Of a stretch of DNA of 11,750 nt, positions 1 to 10,048 are shown one piece after another (the stretch's first letter is position 1; every line of letters starts with the position of its first letter). The notes under the pieces were generated by a model that saw only the letters and a program-made list of their open reading frames with translations, did no database searches and was not told where the DNA came from. The stretch covers positions 1 through 11,750 of the forward strand of contig DASCPW010000071.1 in NCBI GenBank assembly GCA_036012725.1, written 5' to 3'. Made by a program: the position numbers and the translations under genes. The DNA is from GCA-2686765 sp036012725. GTDB taxonomy: Bacteria; Pseudomonadota; Alphaproteobacteria; Rhodospirillales; 2-02-FULL-58-16.

Positions 1-3374
<3,374 letters not shown>

Positions 3375-3385
<11 letters not shown>

Positions 3386-3401
3386 GCAAGACATCTCTCA
3401 T
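3375..3401 (-). CDS. Candidate 8-residue leader ORF overlapping the nifJ start
   Basis: An ATG at 3401 lies about 8 bases after a strong GGAGGAGAG Shine-Dalgarno (3410-3418). It opens a tiny frame, MRDVLHGE, whose TAA stop falls inside nifJ codons 3-4, in a different frame from nifJ. This ATG is the best-placed start for that ribosome site, better placed than the nifJ ATG itself. It could therefore deliver ribosomes to nifJ by termination and re-initiation. The sequence shows the frame and the spacing; translation is an inference, and so short a frame can occur by chance. Confidence 0.3.
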
Positions 3402-3421
3402 GTCCAAAGCTCTCCTCCCAT
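3398..3421 (-). CDS. Candidate 7-residue leader ORF with ATGA overlap to the next
   Basis: An ATG at 3421 follows the upstream copy of GGAGGAGAG (3429-3437) by 7 bases. It encodes MGGELWT, and its TGA overlaps the ATG of the next mini-ORF as ATGA (3401-3398), the layout typical of translational coupling. The body of this ORF is also the Shine-Dalgarno of the next one, so ribosomes translating it would mask or clear that site. There is no homology by which to judge it; it is reported because ribosome site, start and ATGA overlap occur together. Confidence 0.25.
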   Translation of the reverse strand: MGGELWT

Positions 3422-3440
3422 ATTAAAACTCTCCTCCCAT
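3403..3440 (-). repeat. Tandem duplication of a 19-base Shine-Dalgarno/ATG unit
   Basis: On the minus strand two units sit back to back with a 19-base period. Both begin ATGGGAGGAGAG (3440-3429 and 3421-3410), and 15 of 19 positions match over the whole unit. Each unit carries a near-perfect ribosome binding site. A further duplicated piece flanks them: the 16 bases covering the nifJ start region (3397-3382) recur at 3452-3437 with 14 matches. The leader therefore appears to have grown by local duplication. Confidence 0.8.
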
Positions 3441-3528
3441 GTCAGACATCTCCGTGCTCAGGTGCCTAAACCGGAAGTTCCCGAGGAATTCGGGCAGGTT
3501 TTTTGAAAAAAATTCTTGGCTTTGGTTT

Positions 3529-3558
3529 AATATAGCATCAAAAGACCGGCGGAGCCAA
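3529..3558 (-). promoter_or_regulatory. Candidate sigma-70-type promoter for nifJ
   Basis: On the minus strand TTGGCT (3558-3553) and TATATT (3534-3529) are separated by 18 bases, a fair match to -35 and -10 boxes. Transcription would start near 3522 and give a leader of roughly 135 bases holding a small CCCGA/TCGGG hairpin (3480-3494) and the duplicated ribosome sites. The -35 box lies about 16 bases outside the IS end at 3574, so the insertion sits just upstream of the promoter. This rests on consensus matching only. Confidence 0.4.
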
Positions 3559-3573
3559 ATTGGCGGTATTTTC

Positions 3574-4320
3574 GGTAGTGCATCAGTTTGAATTTCTTTC
3601 CTTATAAGACCCGCGCTTCTTTGGAGCGGACGCGTTCGCGTCGATCAGATCAACAATATCCTTCATCTCCCAAAGCCGATCAGTGACGCCAGCCGCCATA
3701 GCGGGAGTGACGCGAAGGGTCTTATAGATACGCACGAAATTGTACCAAACAAAGTACAACGCCAAAACGTGACAATGGTTGTCGATCCGCTTGGAGAACG
3801 CGTTGCTCAGCCTCGTATATCTTTTCAGGCTCATCCTCATCGTGAGGTTATGACGCTCAACATACGATGTTGAGATGTGCTTCGGGTCCGGCTTTCCCCC
3901 GAAACGTTCCTTACGCGCTCCAACACATTTGCCAGAACTGTAACGGGCTCCCGGGCTGTCTGATTTGGGGGCCAAGCCGTACAGCTTTACCAATTGGGCA
4001 AAGTCAACGTCCGCCCCGAAGGCCCCTTCTACAGCATCCAAGTAAGGAGAATGACCGTCAGTCGTAAGTTGGGCTGGGTTGGCAAGCCGTGAGGCTACAT
4101 CCGGCATGAACCCGTTTGCGTATTCGGCATCACGCCCACCAACAAGCCAACTCACGATCAACTTGCTATCAGCATCCAAGGCTGTCCACGTCCAAACATC
4201 GCCAGCGCCATCCGGCGCATTCTTGGCGGCACGAACTTTAGCGTAACAGAAACTCCATATCTCGTCGCATTGGACGCGCTTGGCGGTGACGTTGCGAACC
4301 GTCTCATCATGCCGTAAATA
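3574..4320 (-). mobile_element. IS1-like insertion sequence remnant, one end lost
   Basis: The transposase gene defines the element. Its right-hand end is probably at 3574, where the plus strand reads GGTAGTGCATCAG just beyond the transposase stop. This resembles the GGT..TGC ends of IS1-group elements. No inverted copy of that end is found around 4300-4450, and the first part of the transposase is missing, so the other end has been deleted. The junction with unrelated DNA is estimated at about 4310-4330, where protein similarity to the family begins. No target-site duplication can be tested because one end is gone. Confidence 0.7.
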
Positions 4321-4377
4321 ATTTCTTGAGGCGAGGCAGCAATTTTGTGTAATTTCGCCTATGCGGCCTGGGGTCAA
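3583..4377 (-). pseudogene. 5'-truncated IS1-group DDE transposase
   Basis: The 264-residue frame matches the DDE transposase type usually annotated as IS1 family (DDE_Tnp_IS1). Family-like text starts at about residue 23 (VRNV...KRVQCDEIWSFCYAK). The catalytic triad is present: D38 in CDEIW, D107 in TTDGH and E174 in YVERHN. The conserved VTPAMAAGVTDRLW and lysine/arginine-rich C-terminus are also present. The N-terminal helix-turn-helix part, about 50-60 residues in full-length members, is absent. Residues 1-20 are probably read from flanking DNA, so 4377 is only the formal frame start. The protein is unlikely to bind its ends and is best treated as a relic. Confidence 0.85.
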
Positions 4378-4390
4378 GCCCGAAACGGGC
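4378..4390 (+). repeat. Short hairpin upstream of the carboxypeptidase gene
   Basis: GCCCG and CGGGC form a perfect five-base inverted repeat around an AAA loop, seven bases ahead of the AGAGGGGA ribosome site of the carboxypeptidase gene. It is not followed by a T-run, so it is not a good intrinsic terminator for the plus strand. It lies at the edge of the IS remnant and may affect translation of the downstream gene. Confidence 0.4.
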
Positions 4391-4410
4391 GGAAAAAGAG
4401 GGGAACTGTC

Positions 4411-5592
4411 TTGGCGGCGGCGTTGAAAAATCTGACGAGGCAGAAAAGGTTTGGCTGTTCGCGCCTACTATGCTTGCTCGTTTTTGTCTTCATCTCGCCA
4501 ATTTTGTTCGCACATCCGGGAAGCGCTAAATACGCCTCGATAGTCATCGATAGCAAAAGCGGGCGCATTCTGCACTCAGTCAATGCCGATACCCTTAATT
4601 ATCCGGCTTCTCTGACTAAGATGATGACCCTTTACTTGCTCTTCAAGGCATTAAAAGAGAAGCGCCTGAGCCTCGATAGCAACCTCAGGGTGTCCGCGCG
4701 CGCCACCCGTCAGCCAGCGTCCAGGCTAGGATTGCGCAAAGATCAAGCGATCACGGTCAGGCAAGCAATCCTTGCGATAGTTACCAAATCAGCGAACGAT
4801 GTCGCCACTGTGATCGCCGAATCGCTGGCCAGCAACGAACGCAATTTCGCCCTTCTGATGACCGCCAGGGCACGCCAGATCGGCATGCGACGGACGACGT
4901 TTCGTAATGCCTCTGGCCTTTCCCACCGCGGCCAGCTATCGACGGCAAGGGACATGTCGACCCTAGCCAGGCGGCTATTGTTGGATTTCCCCCATTACTA
5001 CCAATTTTTTGCGACGAGGGGCTTTACCTATGGCGGCGTCAGACACCGCAACCACAACAAGCTTCTCACTACCTATCAAGGTGCTGACGGCATCAAGACC
5101 GGCTACATCCGGGCTTCCGGTTACAATCTGGTGGCATCGGCCCAACGTAACGGCAGGCGGCTGATTGGTGTCATTTTCGGCGGCCGTTCTTCGAAAGCGC
5201 GTAACCACCTCATGGCCAACCTTCTCAACAAAGGCTTCCGCCTGAATGCGCCGGCAAGGTTGGCGTCAACAGGCCAGTCACAGCAAGGAAGTTTGCTCAC
5301 AGCCGGGGGGTCACGACAATCCTATCCTCAGTGGGGAATCCAGATCGGCGCCTATAAGCGTTTTTCCCCGGCCTACGAAATCGCCCGCAAGGCGGTGGAA
5401 AAAGCGCCTATACTGCTCGCCCAAGGCACCATCAAAGTCGTCCCTTTAAGACAAAGCAAAGGCAAATCCCTTTACCTCGGGCGCGTACTTGGCATCAGCA
5501 AGACACAAGCCTACAAGGCCTGCCGCATTCTCAGGCAGCAGAAAATCAACTGCATGGAACTGAGAATGAAAAAAAAGCGGGCGGTTGGCTAG
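4411..5592 (+). CDS. D-alanyl-D-alanine carboxypeptidase (S11 family) with SPOR domain
   Basis: Periplasmic penicillin-binding protein that removes the terminal D-Ala from peptidoglycan stem peptides. From the TTG at 4411 it has 393 residues. A basic start and hydrophobic stretch (about 18-39) form a signal sequence. The S11 motifs follow: SLTK with nucleophile S67 and K70, SAN (127-129), and KTG (229-231). The last 80 or so residues, beginning WGIQIGAY, are a SPOR domain, which in its family binds denuded glycan at the division site. TTG at 4411 is chosen because AGAGGGGA (4397-4404) is correctly spaced before it. The frame extends up to another TTG at 4345, but those extra residues look like junction DNA. 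Its native upstream region has been cut by the IS remnant, so regulation may be changed. Confidence 0.92.
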   Translation: MAAALKNLTRQKRFGCSRLLCLLVFVFISPILFAHPGSAKYASIVIDSKSGRILHSVNADTLNYPASLTKMMTLYLLFKALKEKRLSLDSNLRVSARATRQPASRLGLRKDQAITVRQAILAIVTKSANDVATVIAESLASNERNFALLMTARARQIGMRRTTFRNASGLSHRGQLSTARDMSTLARRLLLDFPHYYQFFATRGFTYGGVRHRNHNKLLTTYQGADGIKTGYIRASGYNLVASAQRNGRRLIGVIFGGRSSKARNHLMANLLNKGFRLNAPARLASTGQSQQGSLLTAGGSRQSYPQWGIQIGAYKRFSPAYEIARKAVEKAPILLAQGTIKVVPLRQSKGKSLYLGRVLGISKTQAYKACRILRQQKINCMELRMKKKRAVG

Positions 5593-5622
5593 CTGCTGAA
5601 CGCTTGGCGGTTTTCGCCTTGG

Positions 5623-6017
5623 ATGAGTGAAGTGGGGAGACCTTCGGATAGCGACGTGCTTCTGGTGGCGAACATCCAGAACGATTTCTGCCCTGGCGGA
5701 GCGCTTGCCGTGCCCGGGGGCGATGCCGTCATCTCCATCGCCAACCCTCTGGGGGAAGCCTTCGGGAAAGTCGTTCCGACCCGGGATTGGCCGGGTATCT
5801 GCGCGCGCGCCGGCTGTCCAAAATCTTCTTGTGCGGGCTGGCCACCGACTTTTGCGTCTATTATTCGGCATTGGACGCCCTGAAGGAGTGTTTCGAGACC
5901 GTCGTCATCGAGGATGCTTGCCGCGCCATAAACCGAGAGGGCTCGCTCAAAAGGGCAATGTCGGCCATGCGCGAGGCCGGGGTGGTTATTGTCCGCTCAG
6001 CGGCGCTTATCAAGTAA
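5623..6017 (+). pseudogene. pncA: Nicotinamidase pseudogene with internal deletion and frameshift
   Basis: Intact PncA hydrolyses nicotinamide to nicotinate for NAD salvage. The first 56 codons (from the ATG at 5623) match the PncA N-terminus, including QNDFCPGGALAVPGGDAV and TRDW. The family C-terminus then resumes in another frame at 5787 (AGYLRARRLSKIFLCGLATDFCV), ending at 6017 with the nucleophile cysteine codon at 5853-5855. About 75-85 residues between the two parts are missing, including the second metal-ligand histidines and the catalytic lysine. The catalytic Asp that normally opens the DxQNDF motif is Asn (N17). No clear ribosome site precedes it. It starts 30 bases after the carboxypeptidase stop and ends 11 bases from the convergent pgmG stop. 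It is almost certainly dead. Confidence 0.88.
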
Positions 6018-6028
6018 ATGGGAAGATT

Positions 6029-7417
6029 CTATCCAAAATCGGGAGCTTTGATGCCGCTTTCGCGAAGCTGCTCGGCGATGGCTTGTTTTAGTCTTTGCAG
6101 GCCTTCCTGGCTCGCTGATTCGCAACGGGCGACGAGGACGGCCTGGGTATTCGACGCCCTCAGCAACCACCACCCGTCATCCGAATGCACCCTTACGCCG
6201 TCGATATCGTTAACGGTGACGCCAGTGGTTGTCTTGAGGCGGTCGCGAACCTCTTCTATGACCTTGAACTTGCGGTTCTCAGCACAATCGAAGCGAAGTT
6301 CCGGGGTATTGACCATCTTGGCCAGGCGGTCGCGCATCCGGGCCAAGCTTTCATCGCTCCGGCTCAAGATGGAAAGCAGACGGACAGCGGCGTACAAGGC
6401 ATCGTCAAAGCCGAAATAGCGGTGTTTGAAAAAGATATGACCGCTCATCTCACCGGCAAGGGGGGCACCGGTTTCCTGCATTTTCGCCTTGATCAGGGAA
6501 TGGCCGGTGCGCCACATCAACGCCTCCCCGCCGAGGCGGGTGATCTCGTCAAAAAAGGCCTGGCTAGCCTTGACGTCAGCGATGATGGTGGCGCCGGGCA
6601 GATCGGCAAGAACCTCGGTGGCGAGAATGACCAGCAACTGATCCCCCCACAACACCCTCCCCAGAGAATCGACGACGCCGATGCGGTCGCCGTCGCCGTC
6701 AAAGGCGATGCCGAGGTCACAGCTCTCGGTTTTGACCGTTTCTTTAAGTTGTTCCAAGTTTTTCTCGACGCTGGGATCCGGATGATGGGCCGGGAAGGTG
6801 CCGTCGATCGTCTCGTTGAGAAGCAGGTGCCGGCCGGCAAGCCCGCCGACAAGCTCCTTCAAAACTTTGCCGGCGGCGCCGTTGCCGGCATCCCAGGCCA
6901 CTGCCAGGGGCTTGTCGCCATTGAAATCCTCGAGTAGGCGCTTGATATAATTCTCGCTCACCGAACGGGAAATTTGCTTGCCGAGGCCAGTGACGAAATC
7001 TCCCGAAGCCGCCACGCGTCCCAGTCTTTGGATATCTTCGCCATAGAAAGACCCGCTTTCCCACAGCAACTTGACACCGTTGTACTCAGGCGGATTGTGG
7101 GAGCCGGTAATCATCACCCCGGCATCCGTTTGCAGGGTATGGGCGGCGAAATAGAGCATCGGCGTCGGCCCCAGCCCGACCCGCAGGACGATCAGGCCAC
7201 AGGCGGCAAGCCCTGCGGACAAGGCCGCCTCCAGTTCCACGGACGACAGCCTGCCATCGTAACCGACGGCTACGGTGTGGCCACCTTCGACGGCGACCAT
7301 GGTGCCAAAAGCACGCCCCACCGCATGCAGATCCTCGGCCGTCAGGGTTTCGCCAACGACGCCGCGGATGTCGTATTCACGCAAGATCGTCGAATCAAAA
7401 ACATGGGCTTCGCTCAT
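6029..7417 (-). CDS. pgmG: Phosphoglucomutase/phosphomannomutase
   Basis: 462-residue cytoplasmic alpha-D-phosphohexomutase. It interconverts glucose-6-P and glucose-1-P, and mannose-6-P and mannose-1-P, feeding UDP-glucose and GDP-mannose. All four domain signatures are visible: the phosphoserine loop TGSHNPP with S106, the metal loop DGDGDR with D240/D242/D244, the sugar-recognition GEMSGH (322-327), and the phosphate-binding RASNT (420-424). Length and N-terminus (STILREYDIRG) fit the alphaproteobacterial PgmG type. The ATG overlaps the ugd stop in an ATGA, so the two are translationally coupled. Context with galU and ugd favours the glucose branch in vivo. Substrate preference cannot be read from sequence, and the symbol could equally be manB or algC. 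Confidence 0.95.
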   Translation of the reverse strand: MSEAHVFDSTILREYDIRGVVGETLTAEDLHAVGRAFGTMVAVEGGHTVAVGYDGRLSSVELEAALSAGLAACGLIVLRVGLGPTPMLYFAAHTLQTDAGVMITGSHNPPEYNGVKLLWESGSFYGEDIQRLGRVAASGDFVTGLGKQISRSVSENYIKRLLEDFNGDKPLAVAWDAGNGAAGKVLKELVGGLAGRHLLLNETIDGTFPAHHPDPSVEKNLEQLKETVKTESCDLGIAFDGDGDRIGVVDSLGRVLWGDQLLVILATEVLADLPGATIIADVKASQAFFDEITRLGGEALMWRTGHSLIKAKMQETGAPLAGEMSGHIFFKHRYFGFDDALYAAVRLLSILSRSDESLARMRDRLAKMVNTPELRFDCAENRKFKVIEEVRDRLKTTTGVTVNDIDGVRVHSDDGWWLLRASNTQAVLVARCESASQEGLQRLKQAIAEQLRESGIKAPDFG

Positions 7418-8742
7418 AAGCCGGCCTTGCGGTTCATGTCGGAACGCCCGATGCAGAAGTATTGGATCCCGGCCTCGGCCATTTCTCGAGGGTTGTAGAT
7501 ATTTCGCAAGTCCACCATCACCGGTTTTTTCAGCAGCGATTTAATACGGTCAAAATCAAGAGCCCTAAATTCGTTCCATTCGGTGAGTATGGCCAAGGCG
7601 TCGGCGCCGTTCATTGATTCATAAGCACCCCCGCACCAGTGGATGCCGGTTAATATCTCCTTGGCTTCTTCCATCCCTTTCGGATCAAAGGCGCGCAAGC
7701 TTGCCCCCGCCGCTTGAAGAGCGGGCAAGATGTCGAGGCTGGGAGCATTGCGGATGTCATCGGTATTGGGTTTAAAGGTCAGGCCGAGGATGGCTATGGT
7801 CTTGCCTTGGACCGAACCTCCGCAGGCGTCGATGATCCGCTCCGCCATCTGTCTTTTACGGGTGTTATTGATCTCGATCACCGTCTCGACAATCCTCAAG
7901 GGGTTTCCCGCTTCCTGCGCCGTGCGCGCCAAGGCCAGCATATCCTTGGGGAAACACGATCCGCCGTAGCCCGGGCCGGCGTGCAGGAATTTAGGGCCTA
8001 TGCGTCCATCTAGGCCAATTCCCCTGGCCACGTCTTGGACGTCGGCGCCGACCTTTTCGCAAAGATTGGCGATTTGGTTGATGAAAGTGATCTTGGTGGC
8101 GAGAAAACCGTTGGCGGCGTATTTGATCAGCTCAGCCGTTGGGCGGGTGGTGAATAAAACGGGTGTTTCGATCAGGTACAAAGGTCGATAGATATGACCC
8201 ATCACCTCGCCGGCGCGTTTGGATTCGGTGCCGATGATCACCCGGTCGGGGCGCATGAAATCGCTTATGGCCGAACCCTCGCGCAAGAATTCCGGATTGG
8301 AGACCACGTCGAACTCGGCATCCGGTCGCAAACTGCCGATAATCCTCTCGACCTCGTCGCTGGTACCGACGGGGACGGTGGATTTGGTCGCCACCACCGT
8401 ATAGCCATTCAAGGCGGCGGCGATTTCCTTGGCCGCGTCAAAGACATGCGACAGGTCGGCATGGCCGTCGCCACGGCGGCTGGGCGTGCCGACGGCGATA
8501 AAAACGGCGTCCGCCTTGTCCACCGCCGGGGGCAAGTCCGTGCTGAATATGAGCCGGCCGGCGGAGACGTTGTTCGCCATCAGGGTATCCAGCCCAGGTT
8601 CGAAAATCGGCAATTCACCCCGATTTAAGCCGTCTATCTTGTCCCTGTCCTTATCGACGCAAACGACGTCGATACCGAATTGCGAAAGACAGGCGCCGGA
8701 AACGAGGCCCACATAGCCGGTACCGATCATAGCGATGCGCAT
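7414..8742 (-). CDS. ugd: UDP-glucose 6-dehydrogenase
   Basis: 442-residue NAD-dependent enzyme that oxidises UDP-glucose twice to UDP-glucuronate, a precursor of exopolysaccharide, LPS sugars or other acidic glycans. The N-terminal Rossmann motif is GTGYVGL (7-13). GTPSRRGDGHADL, STVPVGT and NPEFLREGSA follow at the usual places. The active site has K207 in AELIKYAANGFLATK and the nucleophile C263 in PGYGGSCFPKD. The C-terminal domain has GLTFKPNTDDIRNAPS. ATG 8742 follows a TCCTCTC-complement Shine-Dalgarno (8753-8759). The gene lies 59 bases after galU, which supplies its substrate, and overlaps pgmG by four bases. All motifs are intact. Confidence 0.97.
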   Translation of the reverse strand: MRIAMIGTGYVGLVSGACLSQFGIDVVCVDKDRDKIDGLNRGELPIFEPGLDTLMANNVSAGRLIFSTDLPPAVDKADAVFIAVGTPSRRGDGHADLSHVFDAAKEIAAALNGYTVVATKSTVPVGTSDEVERIIGSLRPDAEFDVVSNPEFLREGSAISDFMRPDRVIIGTESKRAGEVMGHIYRPLYLIETPVLFTTRPTAELIKYAANGFLATKITFINQIANLCEKVGADVQDVARGIGLDGRIGPKFLHAGPGYGGSCFPKDMLALARTAQEAGNPLRIVETVIEINNTRKRQMAERIIDACGGSVQGKTIAILGLTFKPNTDDIRNAPSLDILPALQAAGASLRAFDPKGMEEAKEILTGIHWCGGAYESMNGADALAILTEWNEFRALDFDRIKSLLKKPVMVDLRNIYNPREMAEAGIQYFCIGRSDMNRKAGL

Positions 8743-8788
8743 GGCTTGTCAATCCTCTCCGCCACCGATTCCAGCAAGTGTCCTCGTG

Positions 8789-8808
8789 CCGGTGATGGAA
8801 TTCACCGG
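8789..8808 (-). repeat. Perfect 7-bp hairpin overlapping the galU stop codon
   Basis: CCGGTGA (8808-8802 on the minus strand) and TCACCGG (8795-8789) are exact inverted repeats around a six-base loop, and the first arm contains the galU TGA stop. No U-run follows in the direction of transcription, so this is not a standard intrinsic terminator. It could stabilise the upstream mRNA or adjust the galU/ugd ratio. Confidence 0.6.
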
Positions 8809-9662
8809 TATTTCTTCAGCATTTCATGAACCCGCGGCCCCAGGTCTTGGCGCTCCAGCGCAAAGGCCAGGTTGGCTTCCAGAAATCCCAACTTACCGCC
8901 GCAATCGAAACGTTTCCCTTTGAAGCGCAGGCCGTGGAAGGGAATCCCGCTGACTGTCTTGGCCAAGGAATCGGTAAGCTGGATTTCGTTGCCGGCGCCC
9001 ACTTCCCGCTTCTCCAGATGGCGAAAGATTTCCGGCTGCAGAATGTAGCGGCCGATGATGGAAAGCGTCGAGGGCGCCTCCGCCGGATCGGGTTTTTCCA
9101 CCAAACCACGGGCGCGGGCCAATCGGCCGTCATCCTCGGCGATGTCGAGGATGCCATAGTGGCAAGTCCGCTCGCGCGGCACATTCTCGCAGGCGACCAC
9201 ATTCCCCCCGACCTCCTTATAGACATCCATCATCTGTTTAAGACAGCCGGGTTCGGCTAAAATGAGATCATCGGCCAAAAGGACGGCAAAAGCCTCCTCG
9301 CCGACGAATTTCTGGGCGCACAATACGGCATGGCCCAGACCCAGGGGCTCCTGTTGGCGGGTGGCAAAAACCCGGCCGGACGGCGGCAGTACCGATTGCA
9401 GGGCTTTTTTGTCGCCGCGTTCGAGCAACGCCTGTTCCAATTCGATGGCGTGATCAAAATGATCAACGAGAGCGACCTTGCCGCGGCCGGTTACGAAAAA
9501 GAACTCCTCGATGCCGGCGTTTCGGGCTTCTTCCACCGCATATTGGATCAGCGGCTTGTCGACGATGGGAAGCATCTCCTTGGCGAGGATCTTGGTTGCC
9601 GGCAGGAAGCGGGTGCCGCGGCCGGCCACCGGAAAGATCGCCTTGTGAATGGGCTTAACCAT
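8802..9662 (-). CDS. galU: UTP-glucose-1-phosphate uridylyltransferase
   Basis: Cytoplasmic enzyme making UDP-glucose from glucose-1-P and UTP. The nucleotide-binding segment AGRGTRFLPATK (13-24) and KEMLPIVDKPLIQYAVEEA match GalU. They are followed by FAVLLADDLI, HYGILD, LVEKPDP, GRYIL, GNEIQLTDSL and FDCGGKLGFLEANL in family order. Most relatives have GLGTR where this one has GRGTR. I chose ATG 9662 (286 residues, MVKPIHKAIFPVAG), which is the normal family start. A longer frame from TTG 9722 adds 20 unlike residues and has no clear ribosome site. The gene is first of a galU-ugd-pgmG set and lies 139 bases after the small exported protein. No convincing promoter was found in that gap. Confidence 0.96.
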   Translation of the reverse strand: MVKPIHKAIFPVAGRGTRFLPATKILAKEMLPIVDKPLIQYAVEEARNAGIEEFFFVTGRGKVALVDHFDHAIELEQALLERGDKKALQSVLPPSGRVFATRQQEPLGLGHAVLCAQKFVGEEAFAVLLADDLILAEPGCLKQMMDVYKEVGGNVVACENVPRERTCHYGILDIAEDDGRLARARGLVEKPDPAEAPSTLSIIGRYILQPEIFRHLEKREVGAGNEIQLTDSLAKTVSGIPFHGLRFKGKRFDCGGKLGFLEANLAFALERQDLGPRVHEMLKKYR

Positions 9663-9801
9663 GTCAAAGTTTTCCAAAGGTCTAGGTTTGGCCTTTGTGC
9701 CATAGCTCAAGGTTGGCTGCAAGCCGCGCCCCGGCCCTGTTTCCTTTATCGGGGAGAAGGTAAAGGACTGTTGGTGTTGTTTCTTTTGCCTTTGCTCTTG
9801 C

Positions 9802-10035
9802 CTAGCAGGCCTTCGTCTTTCCAGCGGACCAGAAGGGTTTTTTCCTCATTGCAAAGATCCAGATATCCCGATTTCGGCAGTAAAGATGGTGGCGCTCCAG
9901 TGCGGTTTTGTACTCGGCGAGAAGGGACGCCATATCGCAGACTCCCCCGGCATGCGAGGCGGTCGATGTCAAAAGCGTAAAGCAGATAAGCACCGCCGCC
10001 GCCGTCAATCCTGTCTTCCATTCCATCATTGCCAA
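9802..10035 (-). CDS. Small exported protein of unknown function, possibly frameshifted
   Basis: 77 residues from TTG 10035, which has an AGGAG (10047-10043) seven bases upstream and starts 13 bases after the J-domain gene stop. Residues 1-29 form a clear signal peptide: short basic start, AAAVLICFTLLT core, and a SHA cleavage site after A29. The mature part begins GGVCDMASLLAEYKTALERHH, helical and with Cys pairs (VCD, LYC). I do not recognise a family. The tail after about residue 58 looks non-native (WIFAMRKKPFWSAGKTKAC). A one-base shift at the six-base homopolymer (plus-strand T-run 9838-9843) would instead continue into a hydrophilic, Lys-rich tail ending near 9746. Either a frameshift mutation, a sequencing indel or a genuine short protein is possible. 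Confidence 0.6.
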   Translation of the reverse strand: MAMMEWKTGLTAAAVLICFTLLTSTASHAGGVCDMASLLAEYKTALERHHLYCRNRDIWIFAMRKKPFWSAGKTKAC

Positions 10036-10048
10036 TGATTGTCTCCTG

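Noticed and set aside
3480..3503. Hairpin plus T-run resembling a plus-strand terminator
   Set aside because: The stem is only five bases and no plus-strand gene ends nearby. The T-run lies on the wrong side for nifJ transcription. It is more likely a minor leader hairpin.
4345..4410. Extended carboxypeptidase start at TTG 4345
   Set aside because: It places a polar stretch before the signal peptide and lacks a Shine-Dalgarno, while TTG 4411 has a well-spaced AGAGGGGA.
6185..6937. 250-codon plus-strand open frame
   Set aside because: It is a shadow of pgmG, which has all four catalytic signatures on the minus strand.
9663..9722. Longer galU start at TTG 9722
   Set aside because: The added 20 residues do not resemble GalU N-termini and no ribosome site is near; ATG 9662 gives the usual start.
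9746..10021. Independent 91-codon minus-strand gene
   Set aside because: Its first half is antisense-like noise in a different frame from the clear signal peptide at 10035. Only its second half looks coding, as a possible frameshifted tail of that gene.
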